A stretch of 10,170 nt of DNA. It comes from Deltaproteobacteria bacterium (GTDB lineage Bacteria; Desulfobacterota; Dissulfuribacteria; Dissulfuribacterales; QOAL01). Made by a program: the position numbers and the translations under genes. Location: assembly GCA_026996955.1 (NCBI GenBank), contig JALWJV010000355.1:1-10170 (forward strand), given 5' to 3'. Below, in pieces: positions 1 to 6,455 of the stretch. Position 1 is the first letter of the stretch. Each line of letters opens with the position of its first letter. The notes below the pieces were generated by a model. That model had not been told where the DNA came from. It saw nothing but the letters and a program-made list of their open reading frames with translations, and searched no databases.

Positions 1-5
1 CCACA

Positions 6-51
6 AAAATCGCGTCTGTCTGAGCGAGGTACGAGCGAGTTTCGCGATTTT
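6..51 (-). terminator. Possible operon terminator or intergenic hairpin after fliI
   Basis: The arms AAAATCGCG (6-14) and CGCGATTTT (43-51) are perfect inverse complements. Read on the minus strand, the second arm continues into a run of five T, as in an intrinsic terminator. The hairpin lies about 100 bases past the fliI stop. Against a classic terminator, the loop is long (28 bases) and the stem is only 9 bp with an AT-rich base. The loop carries two GAGCGAG copies, so it could instead be a copy of a dispersed intergenic repeat. Confidence 0.4.
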
Positions 52-67
52 GGCGTAGCAAGCCTTA

Positions 68-106
68 GAAAAACAAGAAATTGTTCACCGAAACGGAAAA
101 ACAAGA
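68..106. repeat. Short direct repeat, two copies of GAAAAACAAGA
   Basis: Two identical 11-base copies occupy 68-78 and 96-106, with starts 28 bases apart, in the AT-rich spacer between the fliI stop and the hairpin. A short inverted repeat, AACAA-GAAA-TTGTT, overlaps the first copy. No function is recognised; the low sequence complexity means chance is possible. Confidence 0.4.
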
Positions 107-150
107 CCATTTATCAACCTTATTAAGATGAATACGCTGAACAGTTACAC

Positions 151-1476
151 TCAGCCAAACAGCTTGATAAGCTGCTCTTTTGAGCTTTCAAAATCTGCTG
201 CCTCATCCACTGCCTGACAGAGAAATTTTTTGACAGCATCAATCTTTCCTATGGCAAAATCAATCTCAGGGTTTGTTCCGTGGGTGTATGCCCCGAGATT
301 TATGAGGTCTTCAGCACGCTGATAGGCTGAAAGCACGTTGATAAGTTTCTGGTAGGCCTCTATCTGCTCAGGCTCAACAATATCCCTCATAACCCTGCTT
401 ATGCTGGCAAGAATATCAATAGCCGGATAATGCCCACGGTGTGCCAGTTCCCTCTTTAACACTATATGCCCATCAACTATGGACCGTACGGAGTCGGCAA
501 TGGGCTCGTTCATGTCATCGCCCTCCACCAGCACCGTGTAAATTCCCGTTATGCTTCCTGCACCGGACTTGCTTCCGGCACGCTCAAGGAGCCTTGGAAG
601 CTCCCCAAAAACAGAAGGAGTGTAACCCCTTGAGGTTGGCGGCTCACCCACCGCAAGCCCCACTTCCCTGTGGGCCATTGCAAAACGGGTAACCGAATCC
701 ATCATAAGTATTACATCCTTGCCCTGATCCCGGAAAAACTCGGCAACTGCCATGGCAAGGTACGCACCCCGCAGGCGGATAAGCGGCGGCTGATCAGATG
801 TTGCCACTATCACCACGGATCGCGCAAGCCCCTCGGGGCCAAGGTCCCGCTCAATAAAATCACGAAGCTCCCTGCCACGCTCTCCAATAAGGGCGATTAC
901 ATTTACATCAGCCCGTGTATGCCTTGCAATCATTCCAAGAAGCGTGCTTTTGCCAACGCCGGAGCCTGCCATGATACCTATCCGCTGCCCCTTCCCAAGG
1001 GTGAGGCAGGAATTGATGGCACGGATCCCAACATCCACAGGCTGGGAGATCCTGGGCCGGTCCATTGGATTAAGGGGCTCTGCATACAGGGGATAATGGG
1101 CCTCGGGATTAACAAACCCCTTTCTGTCAATAGGCTCCCCTGTACCCCCCAGGATTCTGCCAAGAAGCCCATGCCCCACGGCAACAGTAGCCTTCTGCTC
1201 TGTCACCCAGATCTTGTTCCCAGGCTCAACCCCCCTCATATCTCCAAGGGGCATTAGCAGGACCTGGTTCTCCCTGAACCCAACCACCTCGGCTGTAAGG
1301 GCAGGTCCGTTTTTCATCTCAACCTGGCAGATTCCACCCACCGGGACACCGGGCCCGCGCCCTTCAAGCACCATGCCGATTACCTGGTTGACGATACCGC
1401 AGGCACGAACTGTCTGTACCTCAGGCACCTGGCTCAAATAGGGAAGAAAATCTATGCTGGTGTTAAAATCTTCCAT
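151..1476 (-). CDS. fliI: FliI, flagellar protein export ATPase
   Basis: FliI is the cytoplasmic hexameric ATPase of the flagellar type III export apparatus, related to the F1 beta subunit. It works with FliH to deliver substrates to the export gate. The 441-residue protein has the usual length. An N-terminal beta-barrel region occupies about residues 20-95. The Walker A loop AGSGVGKST is at 170-178, the GERGRE motif with the probable catalytic Glu199 follows at 198-203, and Walker B VILMMD is at 255-260, followed by the SVTRFAMAHRE segment. The C-terminal helical domain covers about 360-441. The ATG lies 5 bases after the fliH stop with only a close, weak AAAGG, so translation is probably coupled to fliH. 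The closely related SctN of injectisomes is the main alternative, but the flagellar neighbours exclude it. It is the last gene before the hairpin; no fliJ follows. Confidence 0.97.
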   Translation of the reverse strand: MEDFNTSIDFLPYLSQVPEVQTVRACGIVNQVIGMVLEGRGPGVPVGGICQVEMKNGPALTAEVVGFRENQVLLMPLGDMRGVEPGNKIWVTEQKATVAVGHGLLGRILGGTGEPIDRKGFVNPEAHYPLYAEPLNPMDRPRISQPVDVGIRAINSCLTLGKGQRIGIMAGSGVGKSTLLGMIARHTRADVNVIALIGERGRELRDFIERDLGPEGLARSVVIVATSDQPPLIRLRGAYLAMAVAEFFRDQGKDVILMMDSVTRFAMAHREVGLAVGEPPTSRGYTPSVFGELPRLLERAGSKSGAGSITGIYTVLVEGDDMNEPIADSVRSIVDGHIVLKRELAHRGHYPAIDILASISRVMRDIVEPEQIEAYQKLINVLSAYQRAEDLINLGAYTHGTNPEIDFAIGKIDAVKKFLCQAVDEAADFESSKEQLIKLFG

Positions 1477-1481
1477 GCCTT

Positions 1482-2450
1482 TCAGTCAGCGGCATTTTGT
1501 TCCGGCTCTGCCTGTGATACTGCCTCATCAGGCGGCATCTCCTGCCCGTCCACCTGACCATTCACCCCTGAAGGCGATTCGTCAGTCCCTGTGTCAGCAG
1601 TCGCAGCAGAGGAATATGACACAGCCCCTGTGCGCTCTGCCAGCACCCTCTTGATTGTATCTGAAACCGCCTGCCACTTTGCCTTGGTTGTGGCATCAAT
1701 CAGTCCATATTCGGTCTCAATCAGGCATCCGCCCCTGCCAACCCGCGGATCAGGGACAATATCAAGCCCCTGTCTTCCAGGCACAACAAACTTCTCCCTT
1801 ATCTCATCTTCCAGGTTCTCAATATCTTCCGGGTTCAGGTGAAGATGAACCGCGCAGCCCTCAACAACCTGTTCCATGGCAGCCCTGATACTTTCAAGCA
1901 CAATATCAGGCGAGATCTCTATCTCCCTTGCTATGACCTGCCTTGCAACGCTCATGGCAAGCTCAACCATCTGGGCCTCATACTGCGGAAGCAGCGCCTC
2001 AGCACCTTCACTTATCCGATCTATGAGCTTTTCAAGCCGCTGGGCAACAACCTGGTACTGTTTTCTTCCTATCTCCTCTCCATCCTTTTTGCCCTGCTCA
2101 AAACCTGCGGCATAGGCCTCGCTCTCAATCTCCTCACCCTTTTTCTGCGCACGCCTGAGCTCCTGCCGCGCCTCTTCAAGCAGTGCATCCGCTGACCTGC
2201 GGCTCTTTTCAATTATATCCCTGGCAACTGCCTGAGCCTGCTCCACAGGGTCCGGCACAGGCTGTTCAGATGCAATCTCATCCTGTTCAGGCAAATTCCC
2301 CTGGTCATCGGTTTCTATGAATGCAGAAAGGACATCAAAACGTGCTTCTTCCGCACTGGTACAGTCGTCTTCCTGCCCATCTGCGTCAGCAGACACGGGG
2401 ACACAGACAACCTGGTGTTCACACCGTCCCTTTTTGATTATCCTTGCCAA
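1482..2450 (-). CDS. fliH: FliH, flagellar export ATPase regulator/stator
   Basis: FliH is a coiled-coil dimer that binds and restrains FliI and tethers it to the export gate and C-ring. The start MARIIKKG is typical of the family. An acidic variable region runs to about residue 66. A helical, probably coiled-coil region spans about 67-165 and contains the family's GxxxG ladder (A112, G116, G120, G124, G128). The conserved C-terminal domain spans about 160-272 and includes GCLIETEYGLIDATT around 241-255. A low-complexity Ala/Asp/Glu/Ser-rich tail follows, about 275-322. At 322 residues it is longer than many FliH proteins, with the extra length in the N-terminal acidic region and tail. The start codon is TTG: an in-frame stop sits two codons upstream, and AAGGAG lies 10 bases before it. 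The gene lies 33 bases after fliG and 5 before fliI. Confidence 0.93.
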   Translation of the reverse strand: MARIIKKGRCEHQVVCVPVSADADGQEDDCTSAEEARFDVLSAFIETDDQGNLPEQDEIASEQPVPDPVEQAQAVARDIIEKSRRSADALLEEARQELRRAQKKGEEIESEAYAAGFEQGKKDGEEIGRKQYQVVAQRLEKLIDRISEGAEALLPQYEAQMVELAMSVARQVIAREIEISPDIVLESIRAAMEQVVEGCAVHLHLNPEDIENLEDEIREKFVVPGRQGLDIVPDPRVGRGGCLIETEYGLIDATTKAKWQAVSDTIKRVLAERTGAVSYSSAATADTGTDESPSGVNGQVDGQEMPPDEAVSQAEPEQNAAD

Positions 2451-2460
2451 GACTCAGCCA

Positions 2461-2466
2461 CTCCTT
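2461..2466 (-). promoter_or_regulatory. Ribosome-binding site supporting the TTG start of fliH
   Basis: AAGGAG on the minus strand lies 10 bases upstream of TTG at 2450-2448. An in-frame TGA two codons before the TTG rules out an upstream start, and no ATG or GTG near the N-terminus would preserve the ARIIKKG sequence. This supports TTG as the real start, probably translated at moderate rate. Confidence 0.7.
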
Positions 2467-2483
2467 ACTCTTTTTTCAGCCCC

Positions 2484-3512
2484 CTAAACCAGAACTTCCT
2501 CGCCGCCCTTGCCGCCAAGGACAATCTTGCCTTCACTTTCAAGGCGCTTGGCAACCCGGATAATTGCCTGCTGTGCAAGCTCAACATCCTTGAGTTTTAC
2601 CGGCCCCATCATCTCCAGGTCTTCCTTGAGCATCTGGCCGGCCCTTTCAGACATATTACCAAAGAACTTTGCCTTGAGCTCATCAGAGGCAGCCTTGAGG
2701 GCAAGTTTAAGCTCATCAGTGCTGACCTCCTTGAGGATGGTGACAATTGCACCGTCATCCACCTCAAGCAGATCCTCAAACTTGAACATCAGCTTCCTGA
2801 TCTCCTCGGCAAGCTCTTCCGAGTTATCCTCAATCTGCTCCATCAGTGAATCTTCAAGGGTCCGCTCCACATTATTCAGGATCTCTGCAACCTTTTCAGC
2901 ACCTCCAACCTTGGTGGCATCACTCATCTCCACGGCAAACAACTCTTCCTCAAGCACCCTGTCTATCTCTGAGACAATCTCAGGGCTTATCTTTTCAAGG
3001 TTGGCAATCCGGAGCATGACATCTGCCTGCATGCGCTCCGGAAGCTCCGAGAGCACCGAGGCTGAAAAATCGGGCTCAAGGTGTGCCAGGATAACGGCAA
3101 TGGTCTGGGGGTGTTCATTGGCAAGAAAGTTTACAATCACCTTGGGCTCAAGACTTGATAACTTCTGAAACGTGGAAGGATGAAGCTGGCGCATGATCTC
3201 TTCATAGATTTCCCGTGCCTGTTCCTCGGGCATGGAGCTGAAAAGGACCTTTTTCAGGAAATCTTCCACAGGCACACTCACCTCACCCTGGACAAGTGAC
3301 ATCTTCTCCCTCACCTCATCCAGCACCATTTGCACAGATTCACCAGGTATGTTGCTTATCTGGGCCATGAGAGAGGAGACCTTGCGAACCTCCTGGTCCT
3401 TGAGATGCTTGAACACCTCGGCACTGAACTCTTCTCCCATGGCAAGGAGAAATATAGCAGCCTTTATAGGCCCTGAAGGATTAAGAAGGTCTCCCTCACT
3501 TATTACCGGCAT
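2484..3512 (-). CDS. fliG: FliG, flagellar motor switch protein
   Basis: FliG binds the cytoplasmic tail of FliF and forms the upper C-ring, where it meets the MotA stator to make torque and switches with FliM. The 342-residue length is normal. The N-terminal FliF-binding domain covers about 1-105 and the middle domain about 110-195, including the EHPQ motif at 133-136 within ANEHPQTIAVIL. The C-terminal domain, about 200-342, has MFKF at 242-245. The torque-helix charges aligned with E. coli K264, R281, D288, D289 and R297 are K273, R290, E297, D298 and K306, so charge is kept at every position. The ATG has GGAGG 5 bases upstream (3518-3522). The gene overlaps the end of fliF by 17 bases in another frame, implying translational coupling of two proteins that bind each other. 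Confidence 0.97.
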   Translation of the reverse strand: MPVISEGDLLNPSGPIKAAIFLLAMGEEFSAEVFKHLKDQEVRKVSSLMAQISNIPGESVQMVLDEVREKMSLVQGEVSVPVEDFLKKVLFSSMPEEQAREIYEEIMRQLHPSTFQKLSSLEPKVIVNFLANEHPQTIAVILAHLEPDFSASVLSELPERMQADVMLRIANLEKISPEIVSEIDRVLEEELFAVEMSDATKVGGAEKVAEILNNVERTLEDSLMEQIEDNSEELAEEIRKLMFKFEDLLEVDDGAIVTILKEVSTDELKLALKAASDELKAKFFGNMSERAGQMLKEDLEMMGPVKLKDVELAQQAIIRVAKRLESEGKIVLGGKGGEEVLV

Positions 3513-5127
3513 CCTCTCCTCCGCCCTTTTCTCTCAACCAAACCTTAATCAGGGCAGCAGCCCTTTCTGGATAATCATTTGCAAGGTCCCTGAGCTCCTG
3601 GGTGGCATCAGGAGTTGGCTCAAAGGGGATTGGTGTCTCTGCCTCTGCAAGCAGGTCCCCCTCAAGCATGCCGGGAGCTTCCTCTTCTCCAGGCTCTTTC
3701 TCCTTTTCTGCAAGAACATACTTGTTCAACAGGGGCCTCAGGACCAGGAAAATAAACAGTATTGCCAGAAGCAGGTTGGACACGGGCTTCAGCACCTTGA
3801 CACCCACATCCAGGATTTGGGGAAGCGTGGCAGCAGAGGTCACGGTCTTGGTAAACGGCACGTTCTGAACGCTGAGATCATCGCCACGATCTTCACTGAA
3901 CCCCATTGCAGCCCTGACTATATTCTGAAGTTTTGCCATCTCTTCAGGCGCCCTTGGCGTATAGACCTTTTTGCCATCCTTTTCAGTATAGGTGCCGTCA
4001 ACAAGTACGCCAACAGATAGCCTCTTCAACCTGCCAAGCGCAGCCCTTGTCTGGCGCTGAACCCGGCTTACCTCGTAATTCCTTGTTTCATCCTTCTTCT
4101 TGGATATAACATTCTTGTCCTCTGCTCCGGTCAGATTGCCCTGAAGCTTGTTGGCAAGACCACCCTTTACACCGGGGATGCCCCCGGCGTTCTTGTCATA
4201 CTCCTTCTGCTCGGATATCTGTTCGCTTCTTATTGCTATGGTATCAGGATCAAAACGCTCCTCGTTTACCTCGGTATGATCAAAGTCAATATCTGCAGAG
4301 ACCTGAACCACTGCCTTTCCCTGCCCCAGGGCGTCTTCAAGCATGGTTGATATCTTGTGCTTGTAATACTCCTCAAGCCTTCGCTGGTACACAAGCTGTG
4401 CGCTTGTCATTGCGGCCTGGTCCGGAAGGCTCTTGTCCCTGTACTCATAGAGCACATTTCCCGAGGTATCCACAACGGATATGTGCTCCTTATGAAGCCT
4501 TGGCACTGCGCTGGCAACAAGATGAACAATGCTCTTGACCTGCTCAGGACTCATCTCAGTGCCACGTTTAAGCGTAAGCACCACTGATGCAGTCACCGGC
4601 TGCCTTTCACTTACAAAAAGCGACTCCTTTGGAGAGGCAACATGTACCCGTGCAGACTTCACCTGGGGAAACCGTTCAATGGTCTTTTCAAGTTCCCCCT
4701 GCAGGGCACGCTGGTAGTTGACCCTTTGAACAAAATCGGTTGCACCCAGATTGGTCTTGTCAAACAGGCTGAAGCCCGGGGTCTTTCCGCTTGGAAGCCC
4801 TGCGCCTGCAAGGGCAAGTCTTATGTCATAGACCTTTTCTGCAGGCACCTGAACCGTGGTGCCTCCATGTGCCAGCCTGTAGGGAATATTTTCATCCTTC
4901 AGCCACTTTACAATATCCGCAGCGTCGGCCTGATCAATGTCAGAGTAGAGCGTTGCATAGTCAACACGGTTGGTAAAAAAGACCAGTGCAGCAAACCCTG
5001 CCAGGACAAACAACACCACACCTCCTGCAATGAGCTGCTGTCTTCTGTCCATGTTGGTGAAGAGCGCCTTGAGCTGCTCTATGTAATCCTTTGCGCTTGC
5101 CATACCATCTCTCCCAATATCAGGCAT
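3496..5127 (-). CDS. fliF: FliF, flagellar MS-ring protein
   Basis: FliF forms the MS ring in the inner membrane, the first structure of the basal body, housing the export gate and carrying FliG. The 543-residue protein is typical. TM1 is at about 31-52. The periplasmic ring-building motifs follow (about 55-230, then 240-420), with the SARVHVA strand at 158-164 and a GIPGVKGGL loop near 316-324 inside the last ring module. TM2 is at about 449-465. The acidic cytoplasmic tail ends in the FliG-binding segment at about 510-533 (ELRDLANDYPERAAALIKVW). Two starts are possible: ATG at 5127 with AGGAG only 3 bases away, or ATG at 5103 (Met9) with GGGAG 7 bases away. The shorter form loses only eight residues before TM1. 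The gene follows fliE after 35 bases and overlaps fliG by 17. Confidence 0.97.
   Translation of the reverse strand: MPDIGRDGMASAKDYIEQLKALFTNMDRRQQLIAGGVVLFVLAGFAALVFFTNRVDYATLYSDIDQADAADIVKWLKDENIPYRLAHGGTTVQVPAEKVYDIRLALAGAGLPSGKTPGFSLFDKTNLGATDFVQRVNYQRALQGELEKTIERFPQVKSARVHVASPKESLFVSERQPVTASVVLTLKRGTEMSPEQVKSIVHLVASAVPRLHKEHISVVDTSGNVLYEYRDKSLPDQAAMTSAQLVYQRRLEEYYKHKISTMLEDALGQGKAVVQVSADIDFDHTEVNEERFDPDTIAIRSEQISEQKEYDKNAGGIPGVKGGLANKLQGNLTGAEDKNVISKKKDETRNYEVSRVQRQTRAALGRLKRLSVGVLVDGTYTEKDGKKVYTPRAPEEMAKLQNIVRAAMGFSEDRGDDLSVQNVPFTKTVTSAATLPQILDVGVKVLKPVSNLLLAILFIFLVLRPLLNKYVLAEKEKEPGEEEAPGMLEGDLLAEAETPIPFEPTPDATQELRDLANDYPERAAALIKVWLREKGGGEDAGNK
5111..5115 (-). promoter_or_regulatory. 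Alternative ribosome-binding site for an internal fliF start
   Basis: GGGAG on the minus strand sits 7 bases before an in-frame ATG at 5103-5101 (Met9 of the longer reading). The outer ATG at 5127 has AGGAG at 5131-5135 with only 3 bases of spacing. By spacing alone the inner start is the better one; the sequence cannot decide between them. Confidence 0.45.
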
Positions 5128-5162
5128 TGGCTCCTATCTGACATTTTGACAAAATCAAAAAA

Positions 5163-5483
5163 TCAGACCGACATCCTCATTATCTCTTCATAGGCTGAAA
5201 GCGCCTTGTTCCGCACCTGTAGAAGCATGCGAAATGATATCCCGGCCTTTGTTACAGATATCATTGTATCTGCAATATCAACATCTCCACCAGATGCCAT
5301 TTTCTGAACCATCTCACCTGACTGGAGCATCTGGTCATTGACATTCTCAAGAGCATCCTCAAGCATTGCCCCGAATTGGCCCTGCCTGCCGGATTTCATG
5401 CCGTCAGCAGCGCTGTTCGCATCCGCCCCTGATACAGCACTGCCTGCCCCGAGGTTCAGCCTGTTAAGTTCATTGATGTTCAT
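5163..5483 (-). CDS. fliE: FliE, flagellar hook-basal body protein (MS ring-rod junction)
   Basis: FliE is a small exported protein that joins the MS ring to the proximal rod and is among the first export substrates. The 106-residue length fits. The N-terminus (about 1-35) is variable, rich in Gly, Ala and Ser. The C-terminal half carries the conserved helix pair: ADTMISVTKAGISFRMLLQ (71-89) and VRNKALSAYEEIMRM (90-104), the family signature. The ATG lies 5 bases after the flgC stop, and an AGGT-type Shine-Dalgarno overlaps that stop, so it is probably coupled to flgC. The order flgB-flgC-fliE-fliF-fliG is a widely conserved early basal-body arrangement. Confidence 0.95.
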   Translation of the reverse strand: MNINELNRLNLGAGSAVSGADANSAADGMKSGRQGQFGAMLEDALENVNDQMLQSGEMVQKMASGGDVDIADTMISVTKAGISFRMLLQVRNKALSAYEEIMRMSV

Positions 5484-5488
5484 AATCT

Positions 5489-5929
5489 TTACCTGGCTAT
5501 GTCTATTGCCTTAAGCGCCATGCTCTTGGCTGTCTCAAGCACAGTGGCATTTGCCTCGTATGCCCTTGATGCATTCATCACATCAACCATCTGCTCCATG
5601 GTATTCACATTGGGATAACTCACCATGCCCTCTGCATCTGCATCAGGGTGGCCAGGATCATAAACCTGTATGAACGGATCAGGGTCTTCAACAATCTCAG
5701 CCACCTTCACGGTCTCAACTGCCTTTTCAAGCTCTGCCTCAAACCCTGTGCCTTCTGCCTCGGGCTTGTACTTTTCCGCTGTAAACACAACGGATTTTGC
5801 CCTGTAAGGCCCTCCGTCAACGGTTCGTGTAACATTGGCATTGGCAAGATTCATGGAGGCTATGTTCAGCCTGGTCCTCTGGGCTGAAAGCCCGGTAGCG
5901 CTAATGGTTATGGAGTCAAGAAGATTCAC
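5489..5929 (-). CDS. flgC: FlgC, flagellar proximal rod protein
   Basis: FlgC is an exported component of the proximal rod. The 146-residue protein has the rod/hook-family N-terminal pattern (SITISATGLSAQRTRLNIAS then NLANANVT, about 6-34). Its C-terminal segment MVSYPNVNTMEQMVDVMNA followed by SRAYEANATVLETAKSMALKAIDI (about 102-144) is the conserved helix that packs in the rod core. The start is GTG at 5929, inside a GTGA overlap with the flgB stop, with GGAGG at 5936-5940. No start further in would preserve the conserved N-terminal helix. The length is normal and nothing is missing. Confidence 0.97.
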   Translation of the reverse strand: MNLLDSITISATGLSAQRTRLNIASMNLANANVTRTVDGGPYRAKSVVFTAEKYKPEAEGTGFEAELEKAVETVKVAEIVEDPDPFIQVYDPGHPDADAEGMVSYPNVNTMEQMVDVMNASRAYEANATVLETAKSMALKAIDIAR

Positions 5930-6432
5930 TGTTTGCCTCCTTCGGTTATGGCGGTCATAAGACCTTCAAATTTCTTTATTAGTGCACTTACTGCAGCCTG
6001 GTACTGCAGATTATTTGCTGCAAGCTCTGCCATCTCCCTGTCAAGATCAACACTGTTTGGAACGCCCCGCTCTGTTGAAACCTCTATTGACGGATTTTCA
6101 TCCCTGCTGCCTGTGGAAAAATGGCGGGGATCAGTTGTGGCAAGCCGCTCACCCCGGGCTGCACCGGATAGCGTAACAACGTCTCTGGCTGATGAGGCGT
6201 GCGCCGCAGCAGGGGAGGATGCTGGAAGCAGATGATCAGGGTCTGTAACTGAAAGCCTGGAATCCACGGGCCTGTCCATGTAGTTTTCCATAAGCTTTCT
6301 GAACTTCACATCCCTGGGCCTGTAGCCAGGTGTATCAACATTGGCAATATTTCCTGCAAGCACGGAATTCCGTTTGCTTCTGAGCTTTATCGCCTGCTCC
6401 AGCACCCCGATTGTCCTGTCAAAGAGTTTCAT
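5926..6432 (-). CDS. flgB: FlgB, flagellar proximal rod protein (enlarged)
   Basis: FlgB is an exported proximal rod protein next to FliE. The N-terminal helix MKLFDRTIGVLEQAIKLR and the NIANVDTPGYRPRDVKF motif (28-44) are diagnostic. The C-terminal helix has VDLDREMAELAANNLQYQAAVSAL (128-151). At 168 residues it is longer than the roughly 130-140 common in the family. The extra length is in the middle, where RLSVTDPDHL (59-68) and RLATTDPRHF (96-105) look like two versions of the TDPxH segment that usually occurs once, separated by an Ala/Ser-rich stretch. The ATG is preceded only by a weak AGGGAAA/GGAAAA sequence, 23 bases after the activator gene, and flgC overlaps its stop by 4 bases. Confidence 0.95.
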   Translation of the reverse strand: MKLFDRTIGVLEQAIKLRSKRNSVLAGNIANVDTPGYRPRDVKFRKLMENYMDRPVDSRLSVTDPDHLLPASSPAAAHASSARDVVTLSGAARGERLATTDPRHFSTGSRDENPSIEVSTERGVPNSVDLDREMAELAANNLQYQAAVSALIKKFEGLMTAITEGGKQ

Positions 6433-6455
6433 TTTTCCGTTTCCCTGAAGGCCGG

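Larger units (their letters stand above)
1..150. other. Non-coding stretch downstream of fliI
   Basis: The 150 bases after the fliI stop hold no convincing gene. Three things are visible: a 9-bp inverted repeat at 6-14/43-51, a 7-base direct repeat (GAGCGAG) in its loop at 22-28 and 33-39, and an 11-base direct repeat (GAAAAACAAGA) at 68-78 and 96-106. A minus-strand ATG at 110 opens a frame that runs off the left edge, but its predicted peptide does not look like FliJ, it has only a weak ribosome-binding site, and it runs straight through the hairpin. I treat it as non-coding. Confidence 0.6.

Noticed and set aside
1..110. Minus-strand small frame from ATG at 110 as a diverged fliJ
   Set aside because: The predicted residues are hydrophobic and then Arg/Ser-rich, not the charged coiled coil of FliJ, and the frame passes straight through the hairpin and repeats.
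670..1257. Plus-strand open frame opposite fliI (195 codons)
   Set aside because: Antisense shadow of the FliI catalytic domain, with no recognisable protein features.
2509..3168. Plus-strand Ser-rich open frame opposite fliG (219 codons)
   Set aside because: The Ser/Ile/Thr-rich composition is what the reverse complement of a Glu/Leu/Lys-rich helical protein gives; no ribosome-binding site or motif.
3232..4020. Long plus-strand open frame opposite fliG/fliF (262 codons)
   Set aside because: It lies fully antisense to two well-conserved genes, spans their junction, has no family features, and is explained by codon bias of the real strand.
5144..5154. Palindrome TTTTGACAAAA between fliE and fliF as an operator
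   Set aside because: Short and AT-rich, in a 35-base gap within an evident operon; no promoter elements beside it.
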